This document shows positions 9,653 through 17,447 of a stretch of DNA of 64,000 bases, one piece after another. The notes under the pieces are model-generated. The model was not told where the DNA came from, made no database searches, and was given only the letters and a program-made list of their open reading frames with translations. A program made the translations under genes and the position numbers. Position 1 is the stretch's first letter, and every line of letters starts with the position of its first letter. The stretch is from Actinomycetota bacterium (GTDB lineage Bacteria > Actinomycetota > Geothermincolia > Fen-727 > Anoxymicrobiaceae): the NCBI GenBank assembly GCA_018831265.1, contig JAHJCO010000045.1, positions 1-64,000 of the forward strand, read 5' to 3'.

Positions 9653-10870
9653 TTGGAGTGTAAGTGGCATCCGCTTCAGACAACCGACCTGGTGTGCCTC
9701 AAGTGCGGGCAGGAGTTCTGCCGGGAATGCGTCGTGGAGACCCGGGAGTCCCACTACTGTCCCGACTGCCACCAGGCCGAGGTCGAGCGTATAGCATCGC
9801 AGTTCGGCGCGAAGCCGGCCGCGCCCAAGGTCAAGAAAGAGAAGCAGGCCAGGGAGCCGAAGGCTCCGGCGGAGGCGCCCGAGGGCGAGCCGAGGGCGCG
9901 CCGCGAGCGGAAGCTCAGAAAGCCGGCCGAGCGACCGGCCGAGAGCCTCGCCGTGCCGGGCCTGGACGAGGTGCCGCCGGCCCCGGTTCCCGAACCGCCA
10001 CCCCCCCCGAGTATAACGCCGGAGGAGAAGGCCGCGTTCTGGGGCGACATCGAGGAGCCTCGAAAGGCGAAGCGCAGGGTGCGGGAGCCGGAGAGGACCG
10101 GGGGCCTTCCGCCCCCGCTCGCGGTCGAAGGCATGCCCCCCGCGCCGTCGGTGCCCGTGGCGTCGACAGGCGGCGGGCCGGAGATAGTCCCGGAGAGCAG
10201 GAAGAAGCGCCTCGTGCCCGAGGAGGTAAGGGAGAAGGCGGTGATGACCGCCGAGGGGTTCCCCACGGGCGAGGCCCCGGCCGAAACCGCCGAGGTCCCC
10301 GGGAGGGAGCGGGCACCGCGAAGGGAGCGTTCTTCGCGCAAAGCCCCGGGCTCCGGGGTCGTGGCCATGCAGGTCCCCGATGATTACGACGGGGAGACGA
10401 CGACCGCGCCGAGGTACCTCAGGGCGGTGCTGGTGGCGCTCGGGTCCTCGATCCTGCTGGCCGGGGCGTACGCCGGGTTCGAGTGGTGGCGCCACTCGGG
10501 CCGCTGGATCTTCGGCTGGTTCATCGGGTTCATCATCGGCGTGGTGGTGGTGCTGGCCAGCGGACGGCACTTCAACTGGAAGCTGGGTCTCATCGCGACC
10601 GGCTTCGCCTGGTTCTCGCTGTGCCTCGGCCAGCTCACGTTCTCGATCCTGGACGTGCGCTTCAACGAGATACTCCCGTTCAAGCTCGGTTTCTTCAGCC
10701 TGCTCGACAACGGCGTGCGCACCCTGGGGTCCAGCTTCCTCACGCTCTGGGTGGTCCTCTTTGTGCTCACGGGAGCGGTGGCTTTCCTGGTCTCGTTCAG
10801 GCCGTGGCCGGTCCGGCTGCAACTCCAGGGCCCGGCCGAGCCCCGGAAGGTGGCGCGGCGCGGCGCCTGA
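9653..10870 (+). CDS. B-box-like zinc-finger protein with C-terminal four-helix membrane domain
   Basis: 405 residues. TTG 9653 is preferred because GGAGG (9642-9646) sits 6 bases upstream and the first codons encode the zinc finger. Residues 1-45 hold C-x2-W-H...C-x2-C-x4-C-x2-C...H-Y-C-x2-C (ECKWHP, CLKCGQEFCREC, HYCPDCH), a B-box-like double zinc site. Residues ~55-245 are charged, Pro/Ala/Arg-rich linker. The C-terminal part has about four membrane segments (LGSSILLAGAYAGFEWW, WFIGFIIGVVVVLA, LGLIATGFAWFSLCLGQLTF, TLWVVLFVLTGAVAFLVSF). A TATAAT-like hexamer at 9618-9623 could be its promoter, but no clear -35 is seen. Function unknown; such B-box plus membrane proteins are common hypotheticals in Actinomycetota. 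Confidence 0.75.
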   Translation: MECKWHPLQTTDLVCLKCGQEFCRECVVETRESHYCPDCHQAEVERIASQFGAKPAAPKVKKEKQAREPKAPAEAPEGEPRARRERKLRKPAERPAESLAVPGLDEVPPAPVPEPPPPPSITPEEKAAFWGDIEEPRKAKRRVREPERTGGLPPPLAVEGMPPAPSVPVASTGGGPEIVPESRKKRLVPEEVREKAVMTAEGFPTGEAPAETAEVPGRERAPRRERSSRKAPGSGVVAMQVPDDYDGETTTAPRYLRAVLVALGSSILLAGAYAGFEWWRHSGRWIFGWFIGFIIGVVVVLASGRHFNWKLGLIATGFAWFSLCLGQLTFSILDVRFNEILPFKLGFFSLLDNGVRTLGSSFLTLWVVLFVLTGAVAFLVSFRPWPVRLQLQGPAEPRKVARRGA

Positions 10871-10886
10871 CCGACAGGCATCCAGC

Positions 10887-10915
10887 TTGTAAGCGCAGGG
10901 GGTCTGTGCTTTAAT
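10887..10915 (+). promoter_or_regulatory. Likely promoter of the riboswitch-controlled tup/moa operon
   Basis: TTGTAA at 10887-10892 and TTTAAT at 10910-10915 are separated by 17 bases. Transcription would start near 10922, about 17 bases before the first riboswitch helix, which is the expected geometry. Sequence match only. Confidence 0.5.
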
Positions 10916-10938
10916 CTGAGCCAATCGAATACGTAAAA

Positions 10939-11034
10939 TCTCCGACCCGAAGGGCCTAAAGCGAGATGCCAGGGCCCGAGGGCGAAAGGGTCAGGCGGGA
11001 AACCGCCGGGCCTCCCGTGCTTGGAAAGGAGAGA
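10939..11034 (+). ncRNA. Moco/Tuco-type riboswitch aptamer 1 (compact form)
   Basis: The segment has the hallmarks of the molybdenum-cofactor RNA motif: opening P1 strand tctcc (10939-10943), gacccgaagggcc, a gcgggaaaccgc hairpin, then gcctcccgtgcttgg and aaaggagaga, whose ggaga (11028-11032) closes P1. Compared with the second copy it lacks an internal hairpin (gagggcgaaagggtc here). Copies lacking an equivalent stem have been proposed in the literature to sense tungsten cofactor. A terminator hairpin begins 12 bases after the aptamer, so this copy most likely works by transcription attenuation. The family call rests on remembered consensus and on the operon it precedes. Confidence 0.8.
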
Positions 11035-11045
11035 CGCTCGAATGA

Positions 11046-11070
11046 GCCCGCCTTTCCGGCGGGTTTCTTA
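11046..11070 (+). terminator. Terminator hairpin controlled by aptamer 1
   Basis: Stem gcccgcc (11046-11052) with ggcgggt (11058-11064), loop tttcc, followed by ttctta. It lies directly after aptamer 1, so it is a plausible ligand-controlled expression platform upstream of tupA. Confidence 0.75.
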
Positions 11071-11077
11071 TTATCGT

Positions 11078-11152
11078 GGGGTCGGATGTTTGCGGTGTGC
11101 TGCAGCACGTCGGATAGCGTTTGGCCTTTGCACAACGAAAACGTCCGACGCC
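11078..11152 (+). repeat. ~75-nt GGGGTC...GACGCC hairpin repeat, copy 1
   Basis: ggggtcggatgttt pairs with aaaacgtccgac (11-bp stem with one G-T wobble; arms 11081-11091 and 11139-11149). Inside are ttgcggtg and cacaacgaaa, matching the layout of copies at 14154 and 31265. It lies between the two riboswitch aptamers. Its stem bases differ from the other copies but keep pairing, so the structure, not the sequence, is conserved. Confidence 0.65.
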
Positions 11153-11191
11153 ACTGTAGATAATCGAGGGGGTGAGGTGCGAGGAACGGCT

Positions 11192-11313
11192 TCTCCGACC
11201 CGAAGGGCCTAAGGTACTGGCGGCTACGGCCCGAGGGCGTGGGTGCCCCCTTTGGGGGACATCGAAGGGTCGGGTGGGAAACCGCCCGGCCTCCCGTGCT
11301 TGGAAAGGAGAGA
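11192..11313 (+). ncRNA. Moco/Tuco-type riboswitch aptamer 2 (extended form)
   Basis: It repeats the aptamer-1 core nearly word for word: tctccgacccgaagggccta (11192-11211), gtgggaaaccgcc, gcctcccgtgcttgg and aaaggagaga with ggaga at 11307-11311 closing P1. Between gagggcg and gaagggtc it carries an extra hairpin of about 22 bases (gtgccccctttgggggac) absent from aptamer 1. The ribosome site AGGAG of tupA (11315-11319) begins 4 bases after P1 and no terminator intervenes, so this copy probably controls translation. Confidence 0.82.
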
Positions 11314-11324
11314 CAGGAGCAAAG

Positions 11325-12197
11325 ATGAGAAAGACACTGGTTATTCCGGCAATCGTAGTGATGGTGATCAGCGCCCTGGTGGGTGCCGCGGGGTGTGGCA
11401 AGAGCGCGCCCACGACCGTCGTGCTCGCCACGACAACCAGCACCCAGGACTCCGGGCTGCTGGATGAGCTGCTCCCCACGTTCGAGAAGGAGTTCAACCA
11501 CACGGTGAAGACGGTCGCCGTAGGCAGCGGTGAAGCTATAAAGATGGGAAAGAGCGGCGACGCGGACGTGGTGCTCGCACACGACCAGGCGGCCGAGGAG
11601 AAGTTCGTGGATGAGGGCTACGGGCTCCAGCGGGTGAAGGTGATGTACAACGACTTCATCATCCTCGGCCCCGAGAGCGATCCCGCGGGGATCAAGGGCG
11701 ATAAGTCGGCCTCGGACGCCTTCAAGAAGATAGCCGACGCGGCGACGGCGGGAAAGACCGCGTTCGCGAGCAGGGCCGACGGTTCGGGTACCAACGTGGC
11801 GGAGATGAACCTCTGGAAGAAGGCGGGGGTAGACCCCGAGGGGCAGTCCTGGTACATAGCCACCGGGCAGGGGATGGGTGAGACCCTGAAGATAGCGGAC
11901 GAGAAGCAGTCCTACACCCTGGCCGACAGGGCGACCTACATAACCCGTCAGGGAAACAGGCTGGTCATCCTCTCCGAGGGGGACCCGGCGCTCTACAACC
12001 AGTACGGCGTCGAGGCGGTCAACCCCGAGAAGCATCCCGACATCAAGCTCAACGTCCAGGGCGCGGGTGACTTCGTCGGATTCCTCACCAGTGAGGAAGG
12101 CCAGAAGATGATAGGCGAGTACGAGCTCAAGGGTGTGGTGCTCTTCCACCCGAACGCAGCCGGCGAGACCCGCGGTATGGGAGACTACCGGGAGTAG
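11325..12197 (+). CDS. tupA: TupA-type tungstate (oxyanion) ABC transporter substrate-binding lipoprotein
   Basis: 290 residues. ATG 11325 has AGGAG 5 bases upstream. The N-terminus is a lipoprotein signal (MRKTLVIPAIVVMVISALVG then AAGC lipobox). The mature protein begins with ATTTSTQDSGLLDELLPTFE, the TTTS oxyanion-binding signature of TupA, followed by GSGEAIKMGKSGDADVVLAH and RADGSGTN, typical of the family. It would capture tungstate (or molybdate) outside the membrane and deliver it to the permease and ATPase encoded next. Expression should fall when cofactor is plentiful, because two Moco/Tuco aptamers lie in its leader. The tungstate over molybdate assignment is by family resemblance. 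Confidence 0.9.
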   Translation: MRKTLVIPAIVVMVISALVGAAGCGKSAPTTVVLATTTSTQDSGLLDELLPTFEKEFNHTVKTVAVGSGEAIKMGKSGDADVVLAHDQAAEEKFVDEGYGLQRVKVMYNDFIILGPESDPAGIKGDKSASDAFKKIADAATAGKTAFASRADGSGTNVAEMNLWKKAGVDPEGQSWYIATGQGMGETLKIADEKQSYTLADRATYITRQGNRLVILSEGDPALYNQYGVEAVNPEKHPDIKLNVQGAGDFVGFLTSEEGQKMIGEYELKGVVLFHPNAAGETRGMGDYRE

Positions 12198-12260
12198 AGT
12201 CCGCGCCGAGCCGCCCGGCGGCGGTCGCCGCGCGCCGACGATTAAGACGACGAGGAGAAG

Positions 12261-12956
12261 GTGAGGGCGATGGTTACGGTATCTCAGTTCTGGCATGCCC
12301 TGTGGCTGTCGCTGGTGGTGTCCGGCCTGGCTACCGTCATAGGGGCGGCCATCGGCGTGCCGCTGGGGACGCTGATGGCGGAGTATTCGTTCCCGGGCAA
12401 GCGGGCACTGCTGACCGTGGTCCACGCCTTTATGGGACTCCCGCCGGTCGTGGTCGGCCTGTTCACGTTCCTTATCATCGCGCGCAGCGGCCCCCTGGGC
12501 GACCTCGGGCTCATCTACACCGCGGCGGCCATGGTGATAGTCCAGGTCATACTGGCGGCACCCATAGTCACCGGCCTGACACATGCGACGCTGAAGGATA
12601 TCGACCCGCGCCTGGGACTCCAGGCGCGAAGCCTGGGGGCCAGCGCGCTCCAGTCGACCATGGTCAAGATCCGCGAGGCGAGGGCGGGCATAGTCGCCGC
12701 CGTGATCGCCGGCTTCGGCAGGGTCATCGCCGAGGTGGGCGCCGTGACGATAGTGGGTGGGGCGATAAACGGCAAGACCGATACCCTGACCACCCTCACG
12801 GTGAAGCTCACCCGGCAGGGCTACACCAGCCTGGCGCTCGTGGTGGGAGTGGTCCTGATAGCGCTGGCGCTGGTCGTAAACGTCTTCCTCACGCGCCTCC
12901 AGACCGACCGGGAGCAGCGCGAGGAACACAAGAGAGTGACCGGCTATGTCGCCTGA
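12261..12956 (+). CDS. tupB: TupB-type tungstate ABC transporter permease
   Basis: 231 residues with about five membrane helices (ALWLSLVVSGLATVIGAAIG, VVVGLFTFLIIA, MVIVQVILAAPIVTGL and a C-terminal LALVVGVVLIALALVVNVFL). The cytoplasmic loop EARAGIVAAVIAGFGRVIAE matches the EAA-type loop that contacts the ATPase. GTG 12261 is close behind AGGAG (12253-12257); ATG 12270 is an equally possible start. It lies 63 bases after tupA, and its last 11 bases overlap the ATPase gene, implying translational coupling. Confidence 0.9.
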   Translation: MRAMVTVSQFWHALWLSLVVSGLATVIGAAIGVPLGTLMAEYSFPGKRALLTVVHAFMGLPPVVVGLFTFLIIARSGPLGDLGLIYTAAAMVIVQVILAAPIVTGLTHATLKDIDPRLGLQARSLGASALQSTMVKIREARAGIVAAVIAGFGRVIAEVGAVTIVGGAINGKTDTLTTLTVKLTRQGYTSLALVVGVVLIALALVVNVFLTRLQTDREQREEHKRVTGYVA

Positions 12957-14094
12957 ACGTACGACCCCGGTAATCGTAGCGGAAGGGCTGAAGAAGGTCT
13001 ACTTCGACCGGACCGTGGTGGATGTCGAGAGCATCGTCGTAGTGCCGGGAGAGACACTGGTCGTGCTCGGGCCGAGCGGCTGCGGAAAGAGCGTGCTGCT
13101 GCGCATGCTGAACCTGCTCGAGGCGCCCACCGAGGGTGTGATCCGATTCGAAGGCAGGGAGATCCAGGGCCTGAAGGGACAGGACCGGGTCGATGTGTCC
13201 AGGCGGATGGCGATGATATTCCAGGACCCCCTGCTGTTCAGGGGAACCGTGGGGCGCAACGTGGAGTACGGGCTGAAGGTGCGGGGCGTTCCGGCGGAGC
13301 GGAGGACCGGGCCGGCCGGGGAGATGCTGGACCTTGTAGGCCTCGGCCACATGTCCGGCGAGCAGGTCTCCACGCTCTCGGGCGGTGAGGCCCAGCGGGT
13401 CTCGGTGGCGAGGGCACTGGCGGTGGAGCCGGAACTGCTCCTGCTGGACGAGCCGTTCGCCAACCTGGATGTCCCGACCAGGCACGAGTTGCAGAACGAG
13501 CTGAAGGCCCTGCTGTGCGAGAGGCATATGACCGCCGTCTTCGTCACGCACGACCAGGAGGAGGCCGCGAGGCTGGGTGACCGCATCCTGGTGCTCGACG
13601 CCGGCCGCGTGGAGCAGGAGGGCACTGCCAGGGAGATCTTCTACCAGCCGGAGACCGAGTTCGTAGCCCGTTTCGTGGGGATGGATAATATCTTTCAGGG
13701 GATTGTCGCGAGGGCATCAGCGGGCCTGGCGGAGGTGGAGGTGGGAGGCGCCGTATTCGAGGTTGCCACCGGCAACGGGATCGGGCAGTCGGTAACCCTC
13801 GGTGTGCGTCCCGAGGACGTGACGATAGTCCCGGAAGGAGAGATAAGCGCTCCGGCGAGCAGCAGGAACACGTTCCTGGGAGAGGTCAGGGGCCTGGAGC
13901 TGAGCGGCCCCCTCGCTAAGGTGAGCCTCGAGTGCCCGTTCCCCCTGGTGGCGTTGATCACAAGACGGTCGGCCGAGGAGATGGGCATCGAGGCAGGGCG
14001 GCGCTTCGGCGCGAGGCTCAAGGCGGTCGCCGTGGCGGTCATCGAGAGGGACGGGGAGGCCGTGTCCGATGTCAAGGCACCGTTGGAGGGCTGA
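12946..14094 (+). CDS. tupC: Tungstate/molybdate ABC transporter ATP-binding protein
   Basis: 382 residues. Walker A GPSGCGKSV (residues ~40-48), Q-loop IFQDPLLF, signature LSGGEAQRVSVARAL and Walker B LLLLDEPFANLD are all intact, followed by the switch histidine in FVTHDQEE. The C-terminal ~130 residues (FQGIVARASAGLAEVEVGGA, GVRPEDVTI) form a TOBE-like domain that in ModC/WtpC proteins binds oxyanion, so this subunit is longer than a minimal TupC. It overlaps tupB by 11 bases and completes the three-part importer. Confidence 0.88.
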   Translation: MSPERTTPVIVAEGLKKVYFDRTVVDVESIVVVPGETLVVLGPSGCGKSVLLRMLNLLEAPTEGVIRFEGREIQGLKGQDRVDVSRRMAMIFQDPLLFRGTVGRNVEYGLKVRGVPAERRTGPAGEMLDLVGLGHMSGEQVSTLSGGEAQRVSVARALAVEPELLLLDEPFANLDVPTRHELQNELKALLCERHMTAVFVTHDQEEAARLGDRILVLDAGRVEQEGTAREIFYQPETEFVARFVGMDNIFQGIVARASAGLAEVEVGGAVFEVATGNGIGQSVTLGVRPEDVTIVPEGEISAPASSRNTFLGEVRGLELSGPLAKVSLECPFPLVALITRRSAEEMGIEAGRRFGARLKAVAVAVIERDGEAVSDVKAPLEG

Positions 14095-14153
14095 AGCTAC
14101 AATAGAAGCGCAATTGTTATGAAGACCGGACTATCAACCCCTGTACGAACCGT

Positions 14154-14229
14154 GGGGTCAGAGGTTTGCAGTGCCGTTGGAATCTATCAATGCCGAAAAG
14201 GACATAACGCAATGAAAACCTCTGACGCC
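14154..14229 (+). repeat. ~75-nt GGGGTC...GACGCC hairpin repeat, copy 2
   Basis: Perfect 11-bp inverted repeat: gtcagaggttt (14157-14167) and aaacctctgac (14216-14226), preceded by ggg and followed by gcc. Inner segments ttgcagtgcc and gccgaaaa echo copy 1. It fills most of the gap between tupC and moeA and has no T-tract, so it is a repeat rather than a terminator. Confidence 0.75.
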
Positions 14230-14260
14230 ATTCTATATTCGAACATGGTGCGCTGACGAC

Positions 14261-15508
14261 ATGTCCCGACGATTCCTGGACCTCATACACCTGTCGGAGG
14301 CCGTGGACCTGCTGCTGTCCGGCCTGCCGCCGGGCCCTCACGCGACTGAGACGGTCGCCCTCGGCGAGGCTGCGGGCCGCGTGCTCGCCTCGGATGTCGT
14401 CGCGCCCCGGGACCTCCCGGGCTTCGACCGTTCGACCATGGACGGCTACGCGGTCAGGGCGGCCGGTACCTTCGGTGCGGGTGAGTCGCTGCCGGCTTAC
14501 ATGGCGGTGACCGGGGAGGTGCCCATGGGCTCGGCACCCGGCGTCTCGGTCGGTCCCGGGGCGGCGGCGCGGATCTCCACCGGCGGTTTCATGCCCGACG
14601 GAGCGGACGCCGTGGTGATGGTCGAGAACACCCAGGCGGTGGGAGACACAATAGAGGTGCTGCGGGCGGTCGCCCCGGGCGAGAACGTCCTGAGGCGCGA
14701 CGAGGACGTCGCGGCGGGGTCGGTGCTGCTCCGGCGCGGATCGACCCTCGGGCCGGCCCAGCTCGGGGTCCTGGCCGGCCTGGGGATAGGACAGGTGGAG
14801 GTCTACGGGGTCCCGGTGGTGTGCATCATCTCGACCGGCGACGAGGTCGTGGACTGGAGGAGCGAGCCGGGACCGGGACAGGTCAGGGACGTTAACTCGC
14901 CGGCCCTTGCCGCGGCGGTGGAGCGGGCCGGATGCGCTGCGAAGGAGTACGGGATCGTCGCCGACGAGAAGGGTGCGCTGCTCGAGGCATCGAGACGTGC
15001 GCTCCGGGAGTGTGACGCCCTGCTTGTGAGCGGCGGCTCCTCCGCGGGGGTGCGGGACCTCACCGTAGAGGTGCTGGGCGAGCTGGGCAGGCCGGGCGTG
15101 CTCGCTCACGGCATCCACCTCAAGCCCGGCAAGCCGACGCTGGTGGCGGTATGTGACGGCAAGCCCGTGCTGGGGCTCCCCGGGAACCCCGCGTCCGCGC
15201 TCGCGGTCTTCAGGGAGATAGGGCTGCCGCTGCTGCGCCGCCTGCGAGGCGAGGAGCCCGGCCCGGGTGTAAACCCCTACCGCACGGTCCGGGCCGCGAT
15301 GGGGAGGCCCGTATCTTCGGAGACGGGGCGTACCGAGCTGGTACCGGTGGACCTGGAGGAAGGTGAAGAGGGCCTGGTCGCGGTGCCGGTCATGGGCAGG
15401 TCGAGCCTGATAGGGACGCTGGCTAGGGCGCGGGGACAGGTGAGAATACCCGAGGGCTCGGAGGGGTTGGAGCGGGGCGAAGAAGTGACGGTCGAGCTGC
15501 TGGATTGA
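14261..15508 (+). CDS. moeA: Molybdopterin molybdenumtransferase MoeA
   Basis: 415 residues, normal length. Residues ~45-70 contain LPGFDRSTMDGYAVRAAGTF, the family signature; later come GGFMPDGADAVVMVE, ISTGDEVV, SGGSSAGVRD and the LPGNPASALAVF loop, then the C-terminal beta domain (PEGSEGLERGEEVTVELL). MoeA inserts metal oxyanion into adenylylated molybdopterin. Start ATG 14261 has no strong ribosome site, so the exact start is less certain. It follows the uptake genes and a repeat element; a second moeA begins 7 bases after it. Confidence 0.9.
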   Translation: MSRRFLDLIHLSEAVDLLLSGLPPGPHATETVALGEAAGRVLASDVVAPRDLPGFDRSTMDGYAVRAAGTFGAGESLPAYMAVTGEVPMGSAPGVSVGPGAAARISTGGFMPDGADAVVMVENTQAVGDTIEVLRAVAPGENVLRRDEDVAAGSVLLRRGSTLGPAQLGVLAGLGIGQVEVYGVPVVCIISTGDEVVDWRSEPGPGQVRDVNSPALAAAVERAGCAAKEYGIVADEKGALLEASRRALRECDALLVSGGSSAGVRDLTVEVLGELGRPGVLAHGIHLKPGKPTLVAVCDGKPVLGLPGNPASALAVFREIGLPLLRRLRGEEPGPGVNPYRTVRAAMGRPVSSETGRTELVPVDLEEGEEGLVAVPVMGRSSLIGTLARARGQVRIPEGSEGLERGEEVTVELLD

Positions 15509-15515
15509 GGACGGC

Positions 15516-17447
15516 ATGGAAAGAAACATCTACCTGGACAACGTGCCCCTGGAGGAGGCGCTCGGGCGCTGGATGTCGGCGTGCCGCGACGCCGGGGTCA
15601 CTATACCGCTCGGGGTCGAGGGGGTCCCCGTAGAGGAGGCACTGGGGCGTGTGACGGCACAGGCCGTCTTCGCGCTCGAGTCGTCGCCTCCGTTCCACTC
15701 ATCGGCGATGGACGGCATCGCGGTGGTAGCGTCGGACACCTACGGGGCGACCGAGACGACCCCCGTCCGGATCGAACTGGGAGAGAGGGCGGCACTGGTG
15801 GATACGGGCGAGCCGCTGCGGCGGGGGCTCGATGCCGTGATCATGGTGGAGGACCTCGACGAGATCTCCCCGGGGGTCTTCGAGATCATCAGGTCCGCCG
15901 CTCCATGGCAGCATGTTCGGCCGCTGGGCGAGGACATCGTGAAGAGCGACCTGGTGCTGCCGCGCGGCCGCACTGTGCGCCCGGTGGATATCGGTGCGCT
16001 GCTGAACGCTGGCGTGACGGAGCTCACCGTCCGCAGGCGCCCGCTGGTGGCGATAATCCCGACCGGCACCGAGCTGGTGGAGAGCCCCTCGGAGCTCGGC
16101 GGCGGCAAGGTGATGGAGAGCAACTCCCGCACCATCGCGGCGCTGGTGAGCCGGCGGGGGGCGGAGCCCTGGCGGATGCCGCTGGTACCCGACGACCGTG
16201 AAACGATACTCGCTTCGATAGAGGAGGCGCTCGGGCGCGCCGACCTGGTTGTAATAAACGCGGGGACCTCGGCGGGGCGGGAGGACTACACCCGGGAGCT
16301 TGTGGCCGGCCTGGGCGAGGTCGTCGTCCACGGGGTGGCGATGAAGCCGGGGAAGCCGGTCCTGGTCGGCCTGGCGAGGGGCAAGCCCGTGGTCGGGCTA
16401 CCCGGGTTTCCCGTGGCGAACTACCGGGGCGCCGAGGAGTTCGTGCTTCCCATGATCGACGCACTGTCGGGGGCCTCGCCGCCGCCGGCGGGCCGGCTGC
16501 GGGCGGACGTCGCGCGCCGCCTGTTCAGCTCGGCGGGATTCGAGGAGTTCGTCCAGGTGAAGCTGGGCCGCGTGTGGGGCCGCGTGGTCGCGGTGCCGCT
16601 GTCGCGAGGCTCGGGTGTTTCGATGTCGCTGGTACGTTCCGACGGTGTGGTCAGGGTTCCCCGCGGGAGTGAGGGAGTGGACCGCTGGGAGACGGTGGAG
16701 GTCGAGCTGCGGGACTTCGCTCCCGACATAGACTGGACCATACTGGCCATCGGCAGCCACGACATCGCACTCGACCTGCTGGACGGCGCCCTCAAGGAGC
16801 GGGATCCACGCCTTTCAATAGCCTCTGCGAACGTCGGCAGTCTGGGTGGCATCGTGGCGGTGGCCGAGGGGCAGGCCCATGTCGGGGGAACGCACCTGCT
16901 GGATCCCGCCACGGGTGACTTCAACACGCGCTACGTCCTGGAGCACGCCACGCCCGGGGAGGTCACACTGGTGCACATGGCCTGGCGTTCCCAGGGTTTC
17001 CTGGTGCCACGCGGAAACCCCCGGGGTATCCGCGGGGTGGAGGACCTGGCGGCCGGACGGCTGGTATTCATCAACCGCCAGAGGGGCTCGGGGACCCGTC
17101 TGCTCTTCGACGACCTGCTGGACAGGGCCGGGGTGGCGCCCGGGGATGTGAACGGCTACGGGATGGAGGTATTCACGCACACCTCCGTCGCGGCCGCGGT
17201 GGCGGCGGGGAACGCGGACACCGGCCTGGCGGTGCTGGCCGCTGCTCAGGCCCTCGGCCTGGACTTCGTGCCGGTGGCGAGCGAGCGGTACGACCTGGTG
17301 GTCTCCAGCAGCTTCGTCGGGACCCCGCAGTTCGAGGCGTTGATGGCCGCGCTTCGCGACCCCGCCTTCCGGGCGAGGGTGGAAGCGCTGGGAGGCTATG
17401 ATCTCTCGCGCGCCGGCGACACACTTCCACTAGGTGGGGAGGGATGA
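15516..17447 (+). CDS. MoeA fused to a C-terminal periplasmic-binding-protein-like domain
   Basis: 643 residues. Residues 1-405 are a full MoeA (FHSSAMDGIAVVASDTYGAT, VIMVEDLDE, IIPTGTELVES, NAGTSAGREDYT, GLPGFPVANY). Residues ~410-640 (from DIDWTILAIGSHDIALDLL) form a PBP-type II domain (PF12727-like) as in MoeA/LysR-substrate fusions, with the substrate-loop text INRQRGSGTRLLFDDLLDRA. The fusion may bind a cofactor, substrate or oxyanion and tune metal insertion; its ligand is unknown. Two MoeA proteins in one operon suggest separate Mo and W insertion or different steps, as known in tungsten-using prokaryotes (inference). It overlaps moaA by 4 bases. Confidence 0.88.
   Translation: MERNIYLDNVPLEEALGRWMSACRDAGVTIPLGVEGVPVEEALGRVTAQAVFALESSPPFHSSAMDGIAVVASDTYGATETTPVRIELGERAALVDTGEPLRRGLDAVIMVEDLDEISPGVFEIIRSAAPWQHVRPLGEDIVKSDLVLPRGRTVRPVDIGALLNAGVTELTVRRRPLVAIIPTGTELVESPSELGGGKVMESNSRTIAALVSRRGAEPWRMPLVPDDRETILASIEEALGRADLVVINAGTSAGREDYTRELVAGLGEVVVHGVAMKPGKPVLVGLARGKPVVGLPGFPVANYRGAEEFVLPMIDALSGASPPPAGRLRADVARRLFSSAGFEEFVQVKLGRVWGRVVAVPLSRGSGVSMSLVRSDGVVRVPRGSEGVDRWETVEVELRDFAPDIDWTILAIGSHDIALDLLDGALKERDPRLSIASANVGSLGGIVAVAEGQAHVGGTHLLDPATGDFNTRYVLEHATPGEVTLVHMAWRSQGFLVPRGNPRGIRGVEDLAAGRLVFINRQRGSGTRLLFDDLLDRAGVAPGDVNGYGMEVFTHTSVAAAVAAGNADTGLAVLAAAQALGLDFVPVASERYDLVVSSSFVGTPQFEALMAALRDPAFRARVEALGGYDLSRAGDTLPLGGEG

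Noticed and set aside
10966..11163. Small open frame between the zinc-finger gene and tupA
   Set aside because: It runs through the first riboswitch aptamer and its terminator, so the conserved RNA structure explains the sequence better.
14154..14229. Third riboswitch before moeA
   Set aside because: The structure matches repeat copies elsewhere in the window and lacks the Moco core (gcctccc and ggaaaggag).
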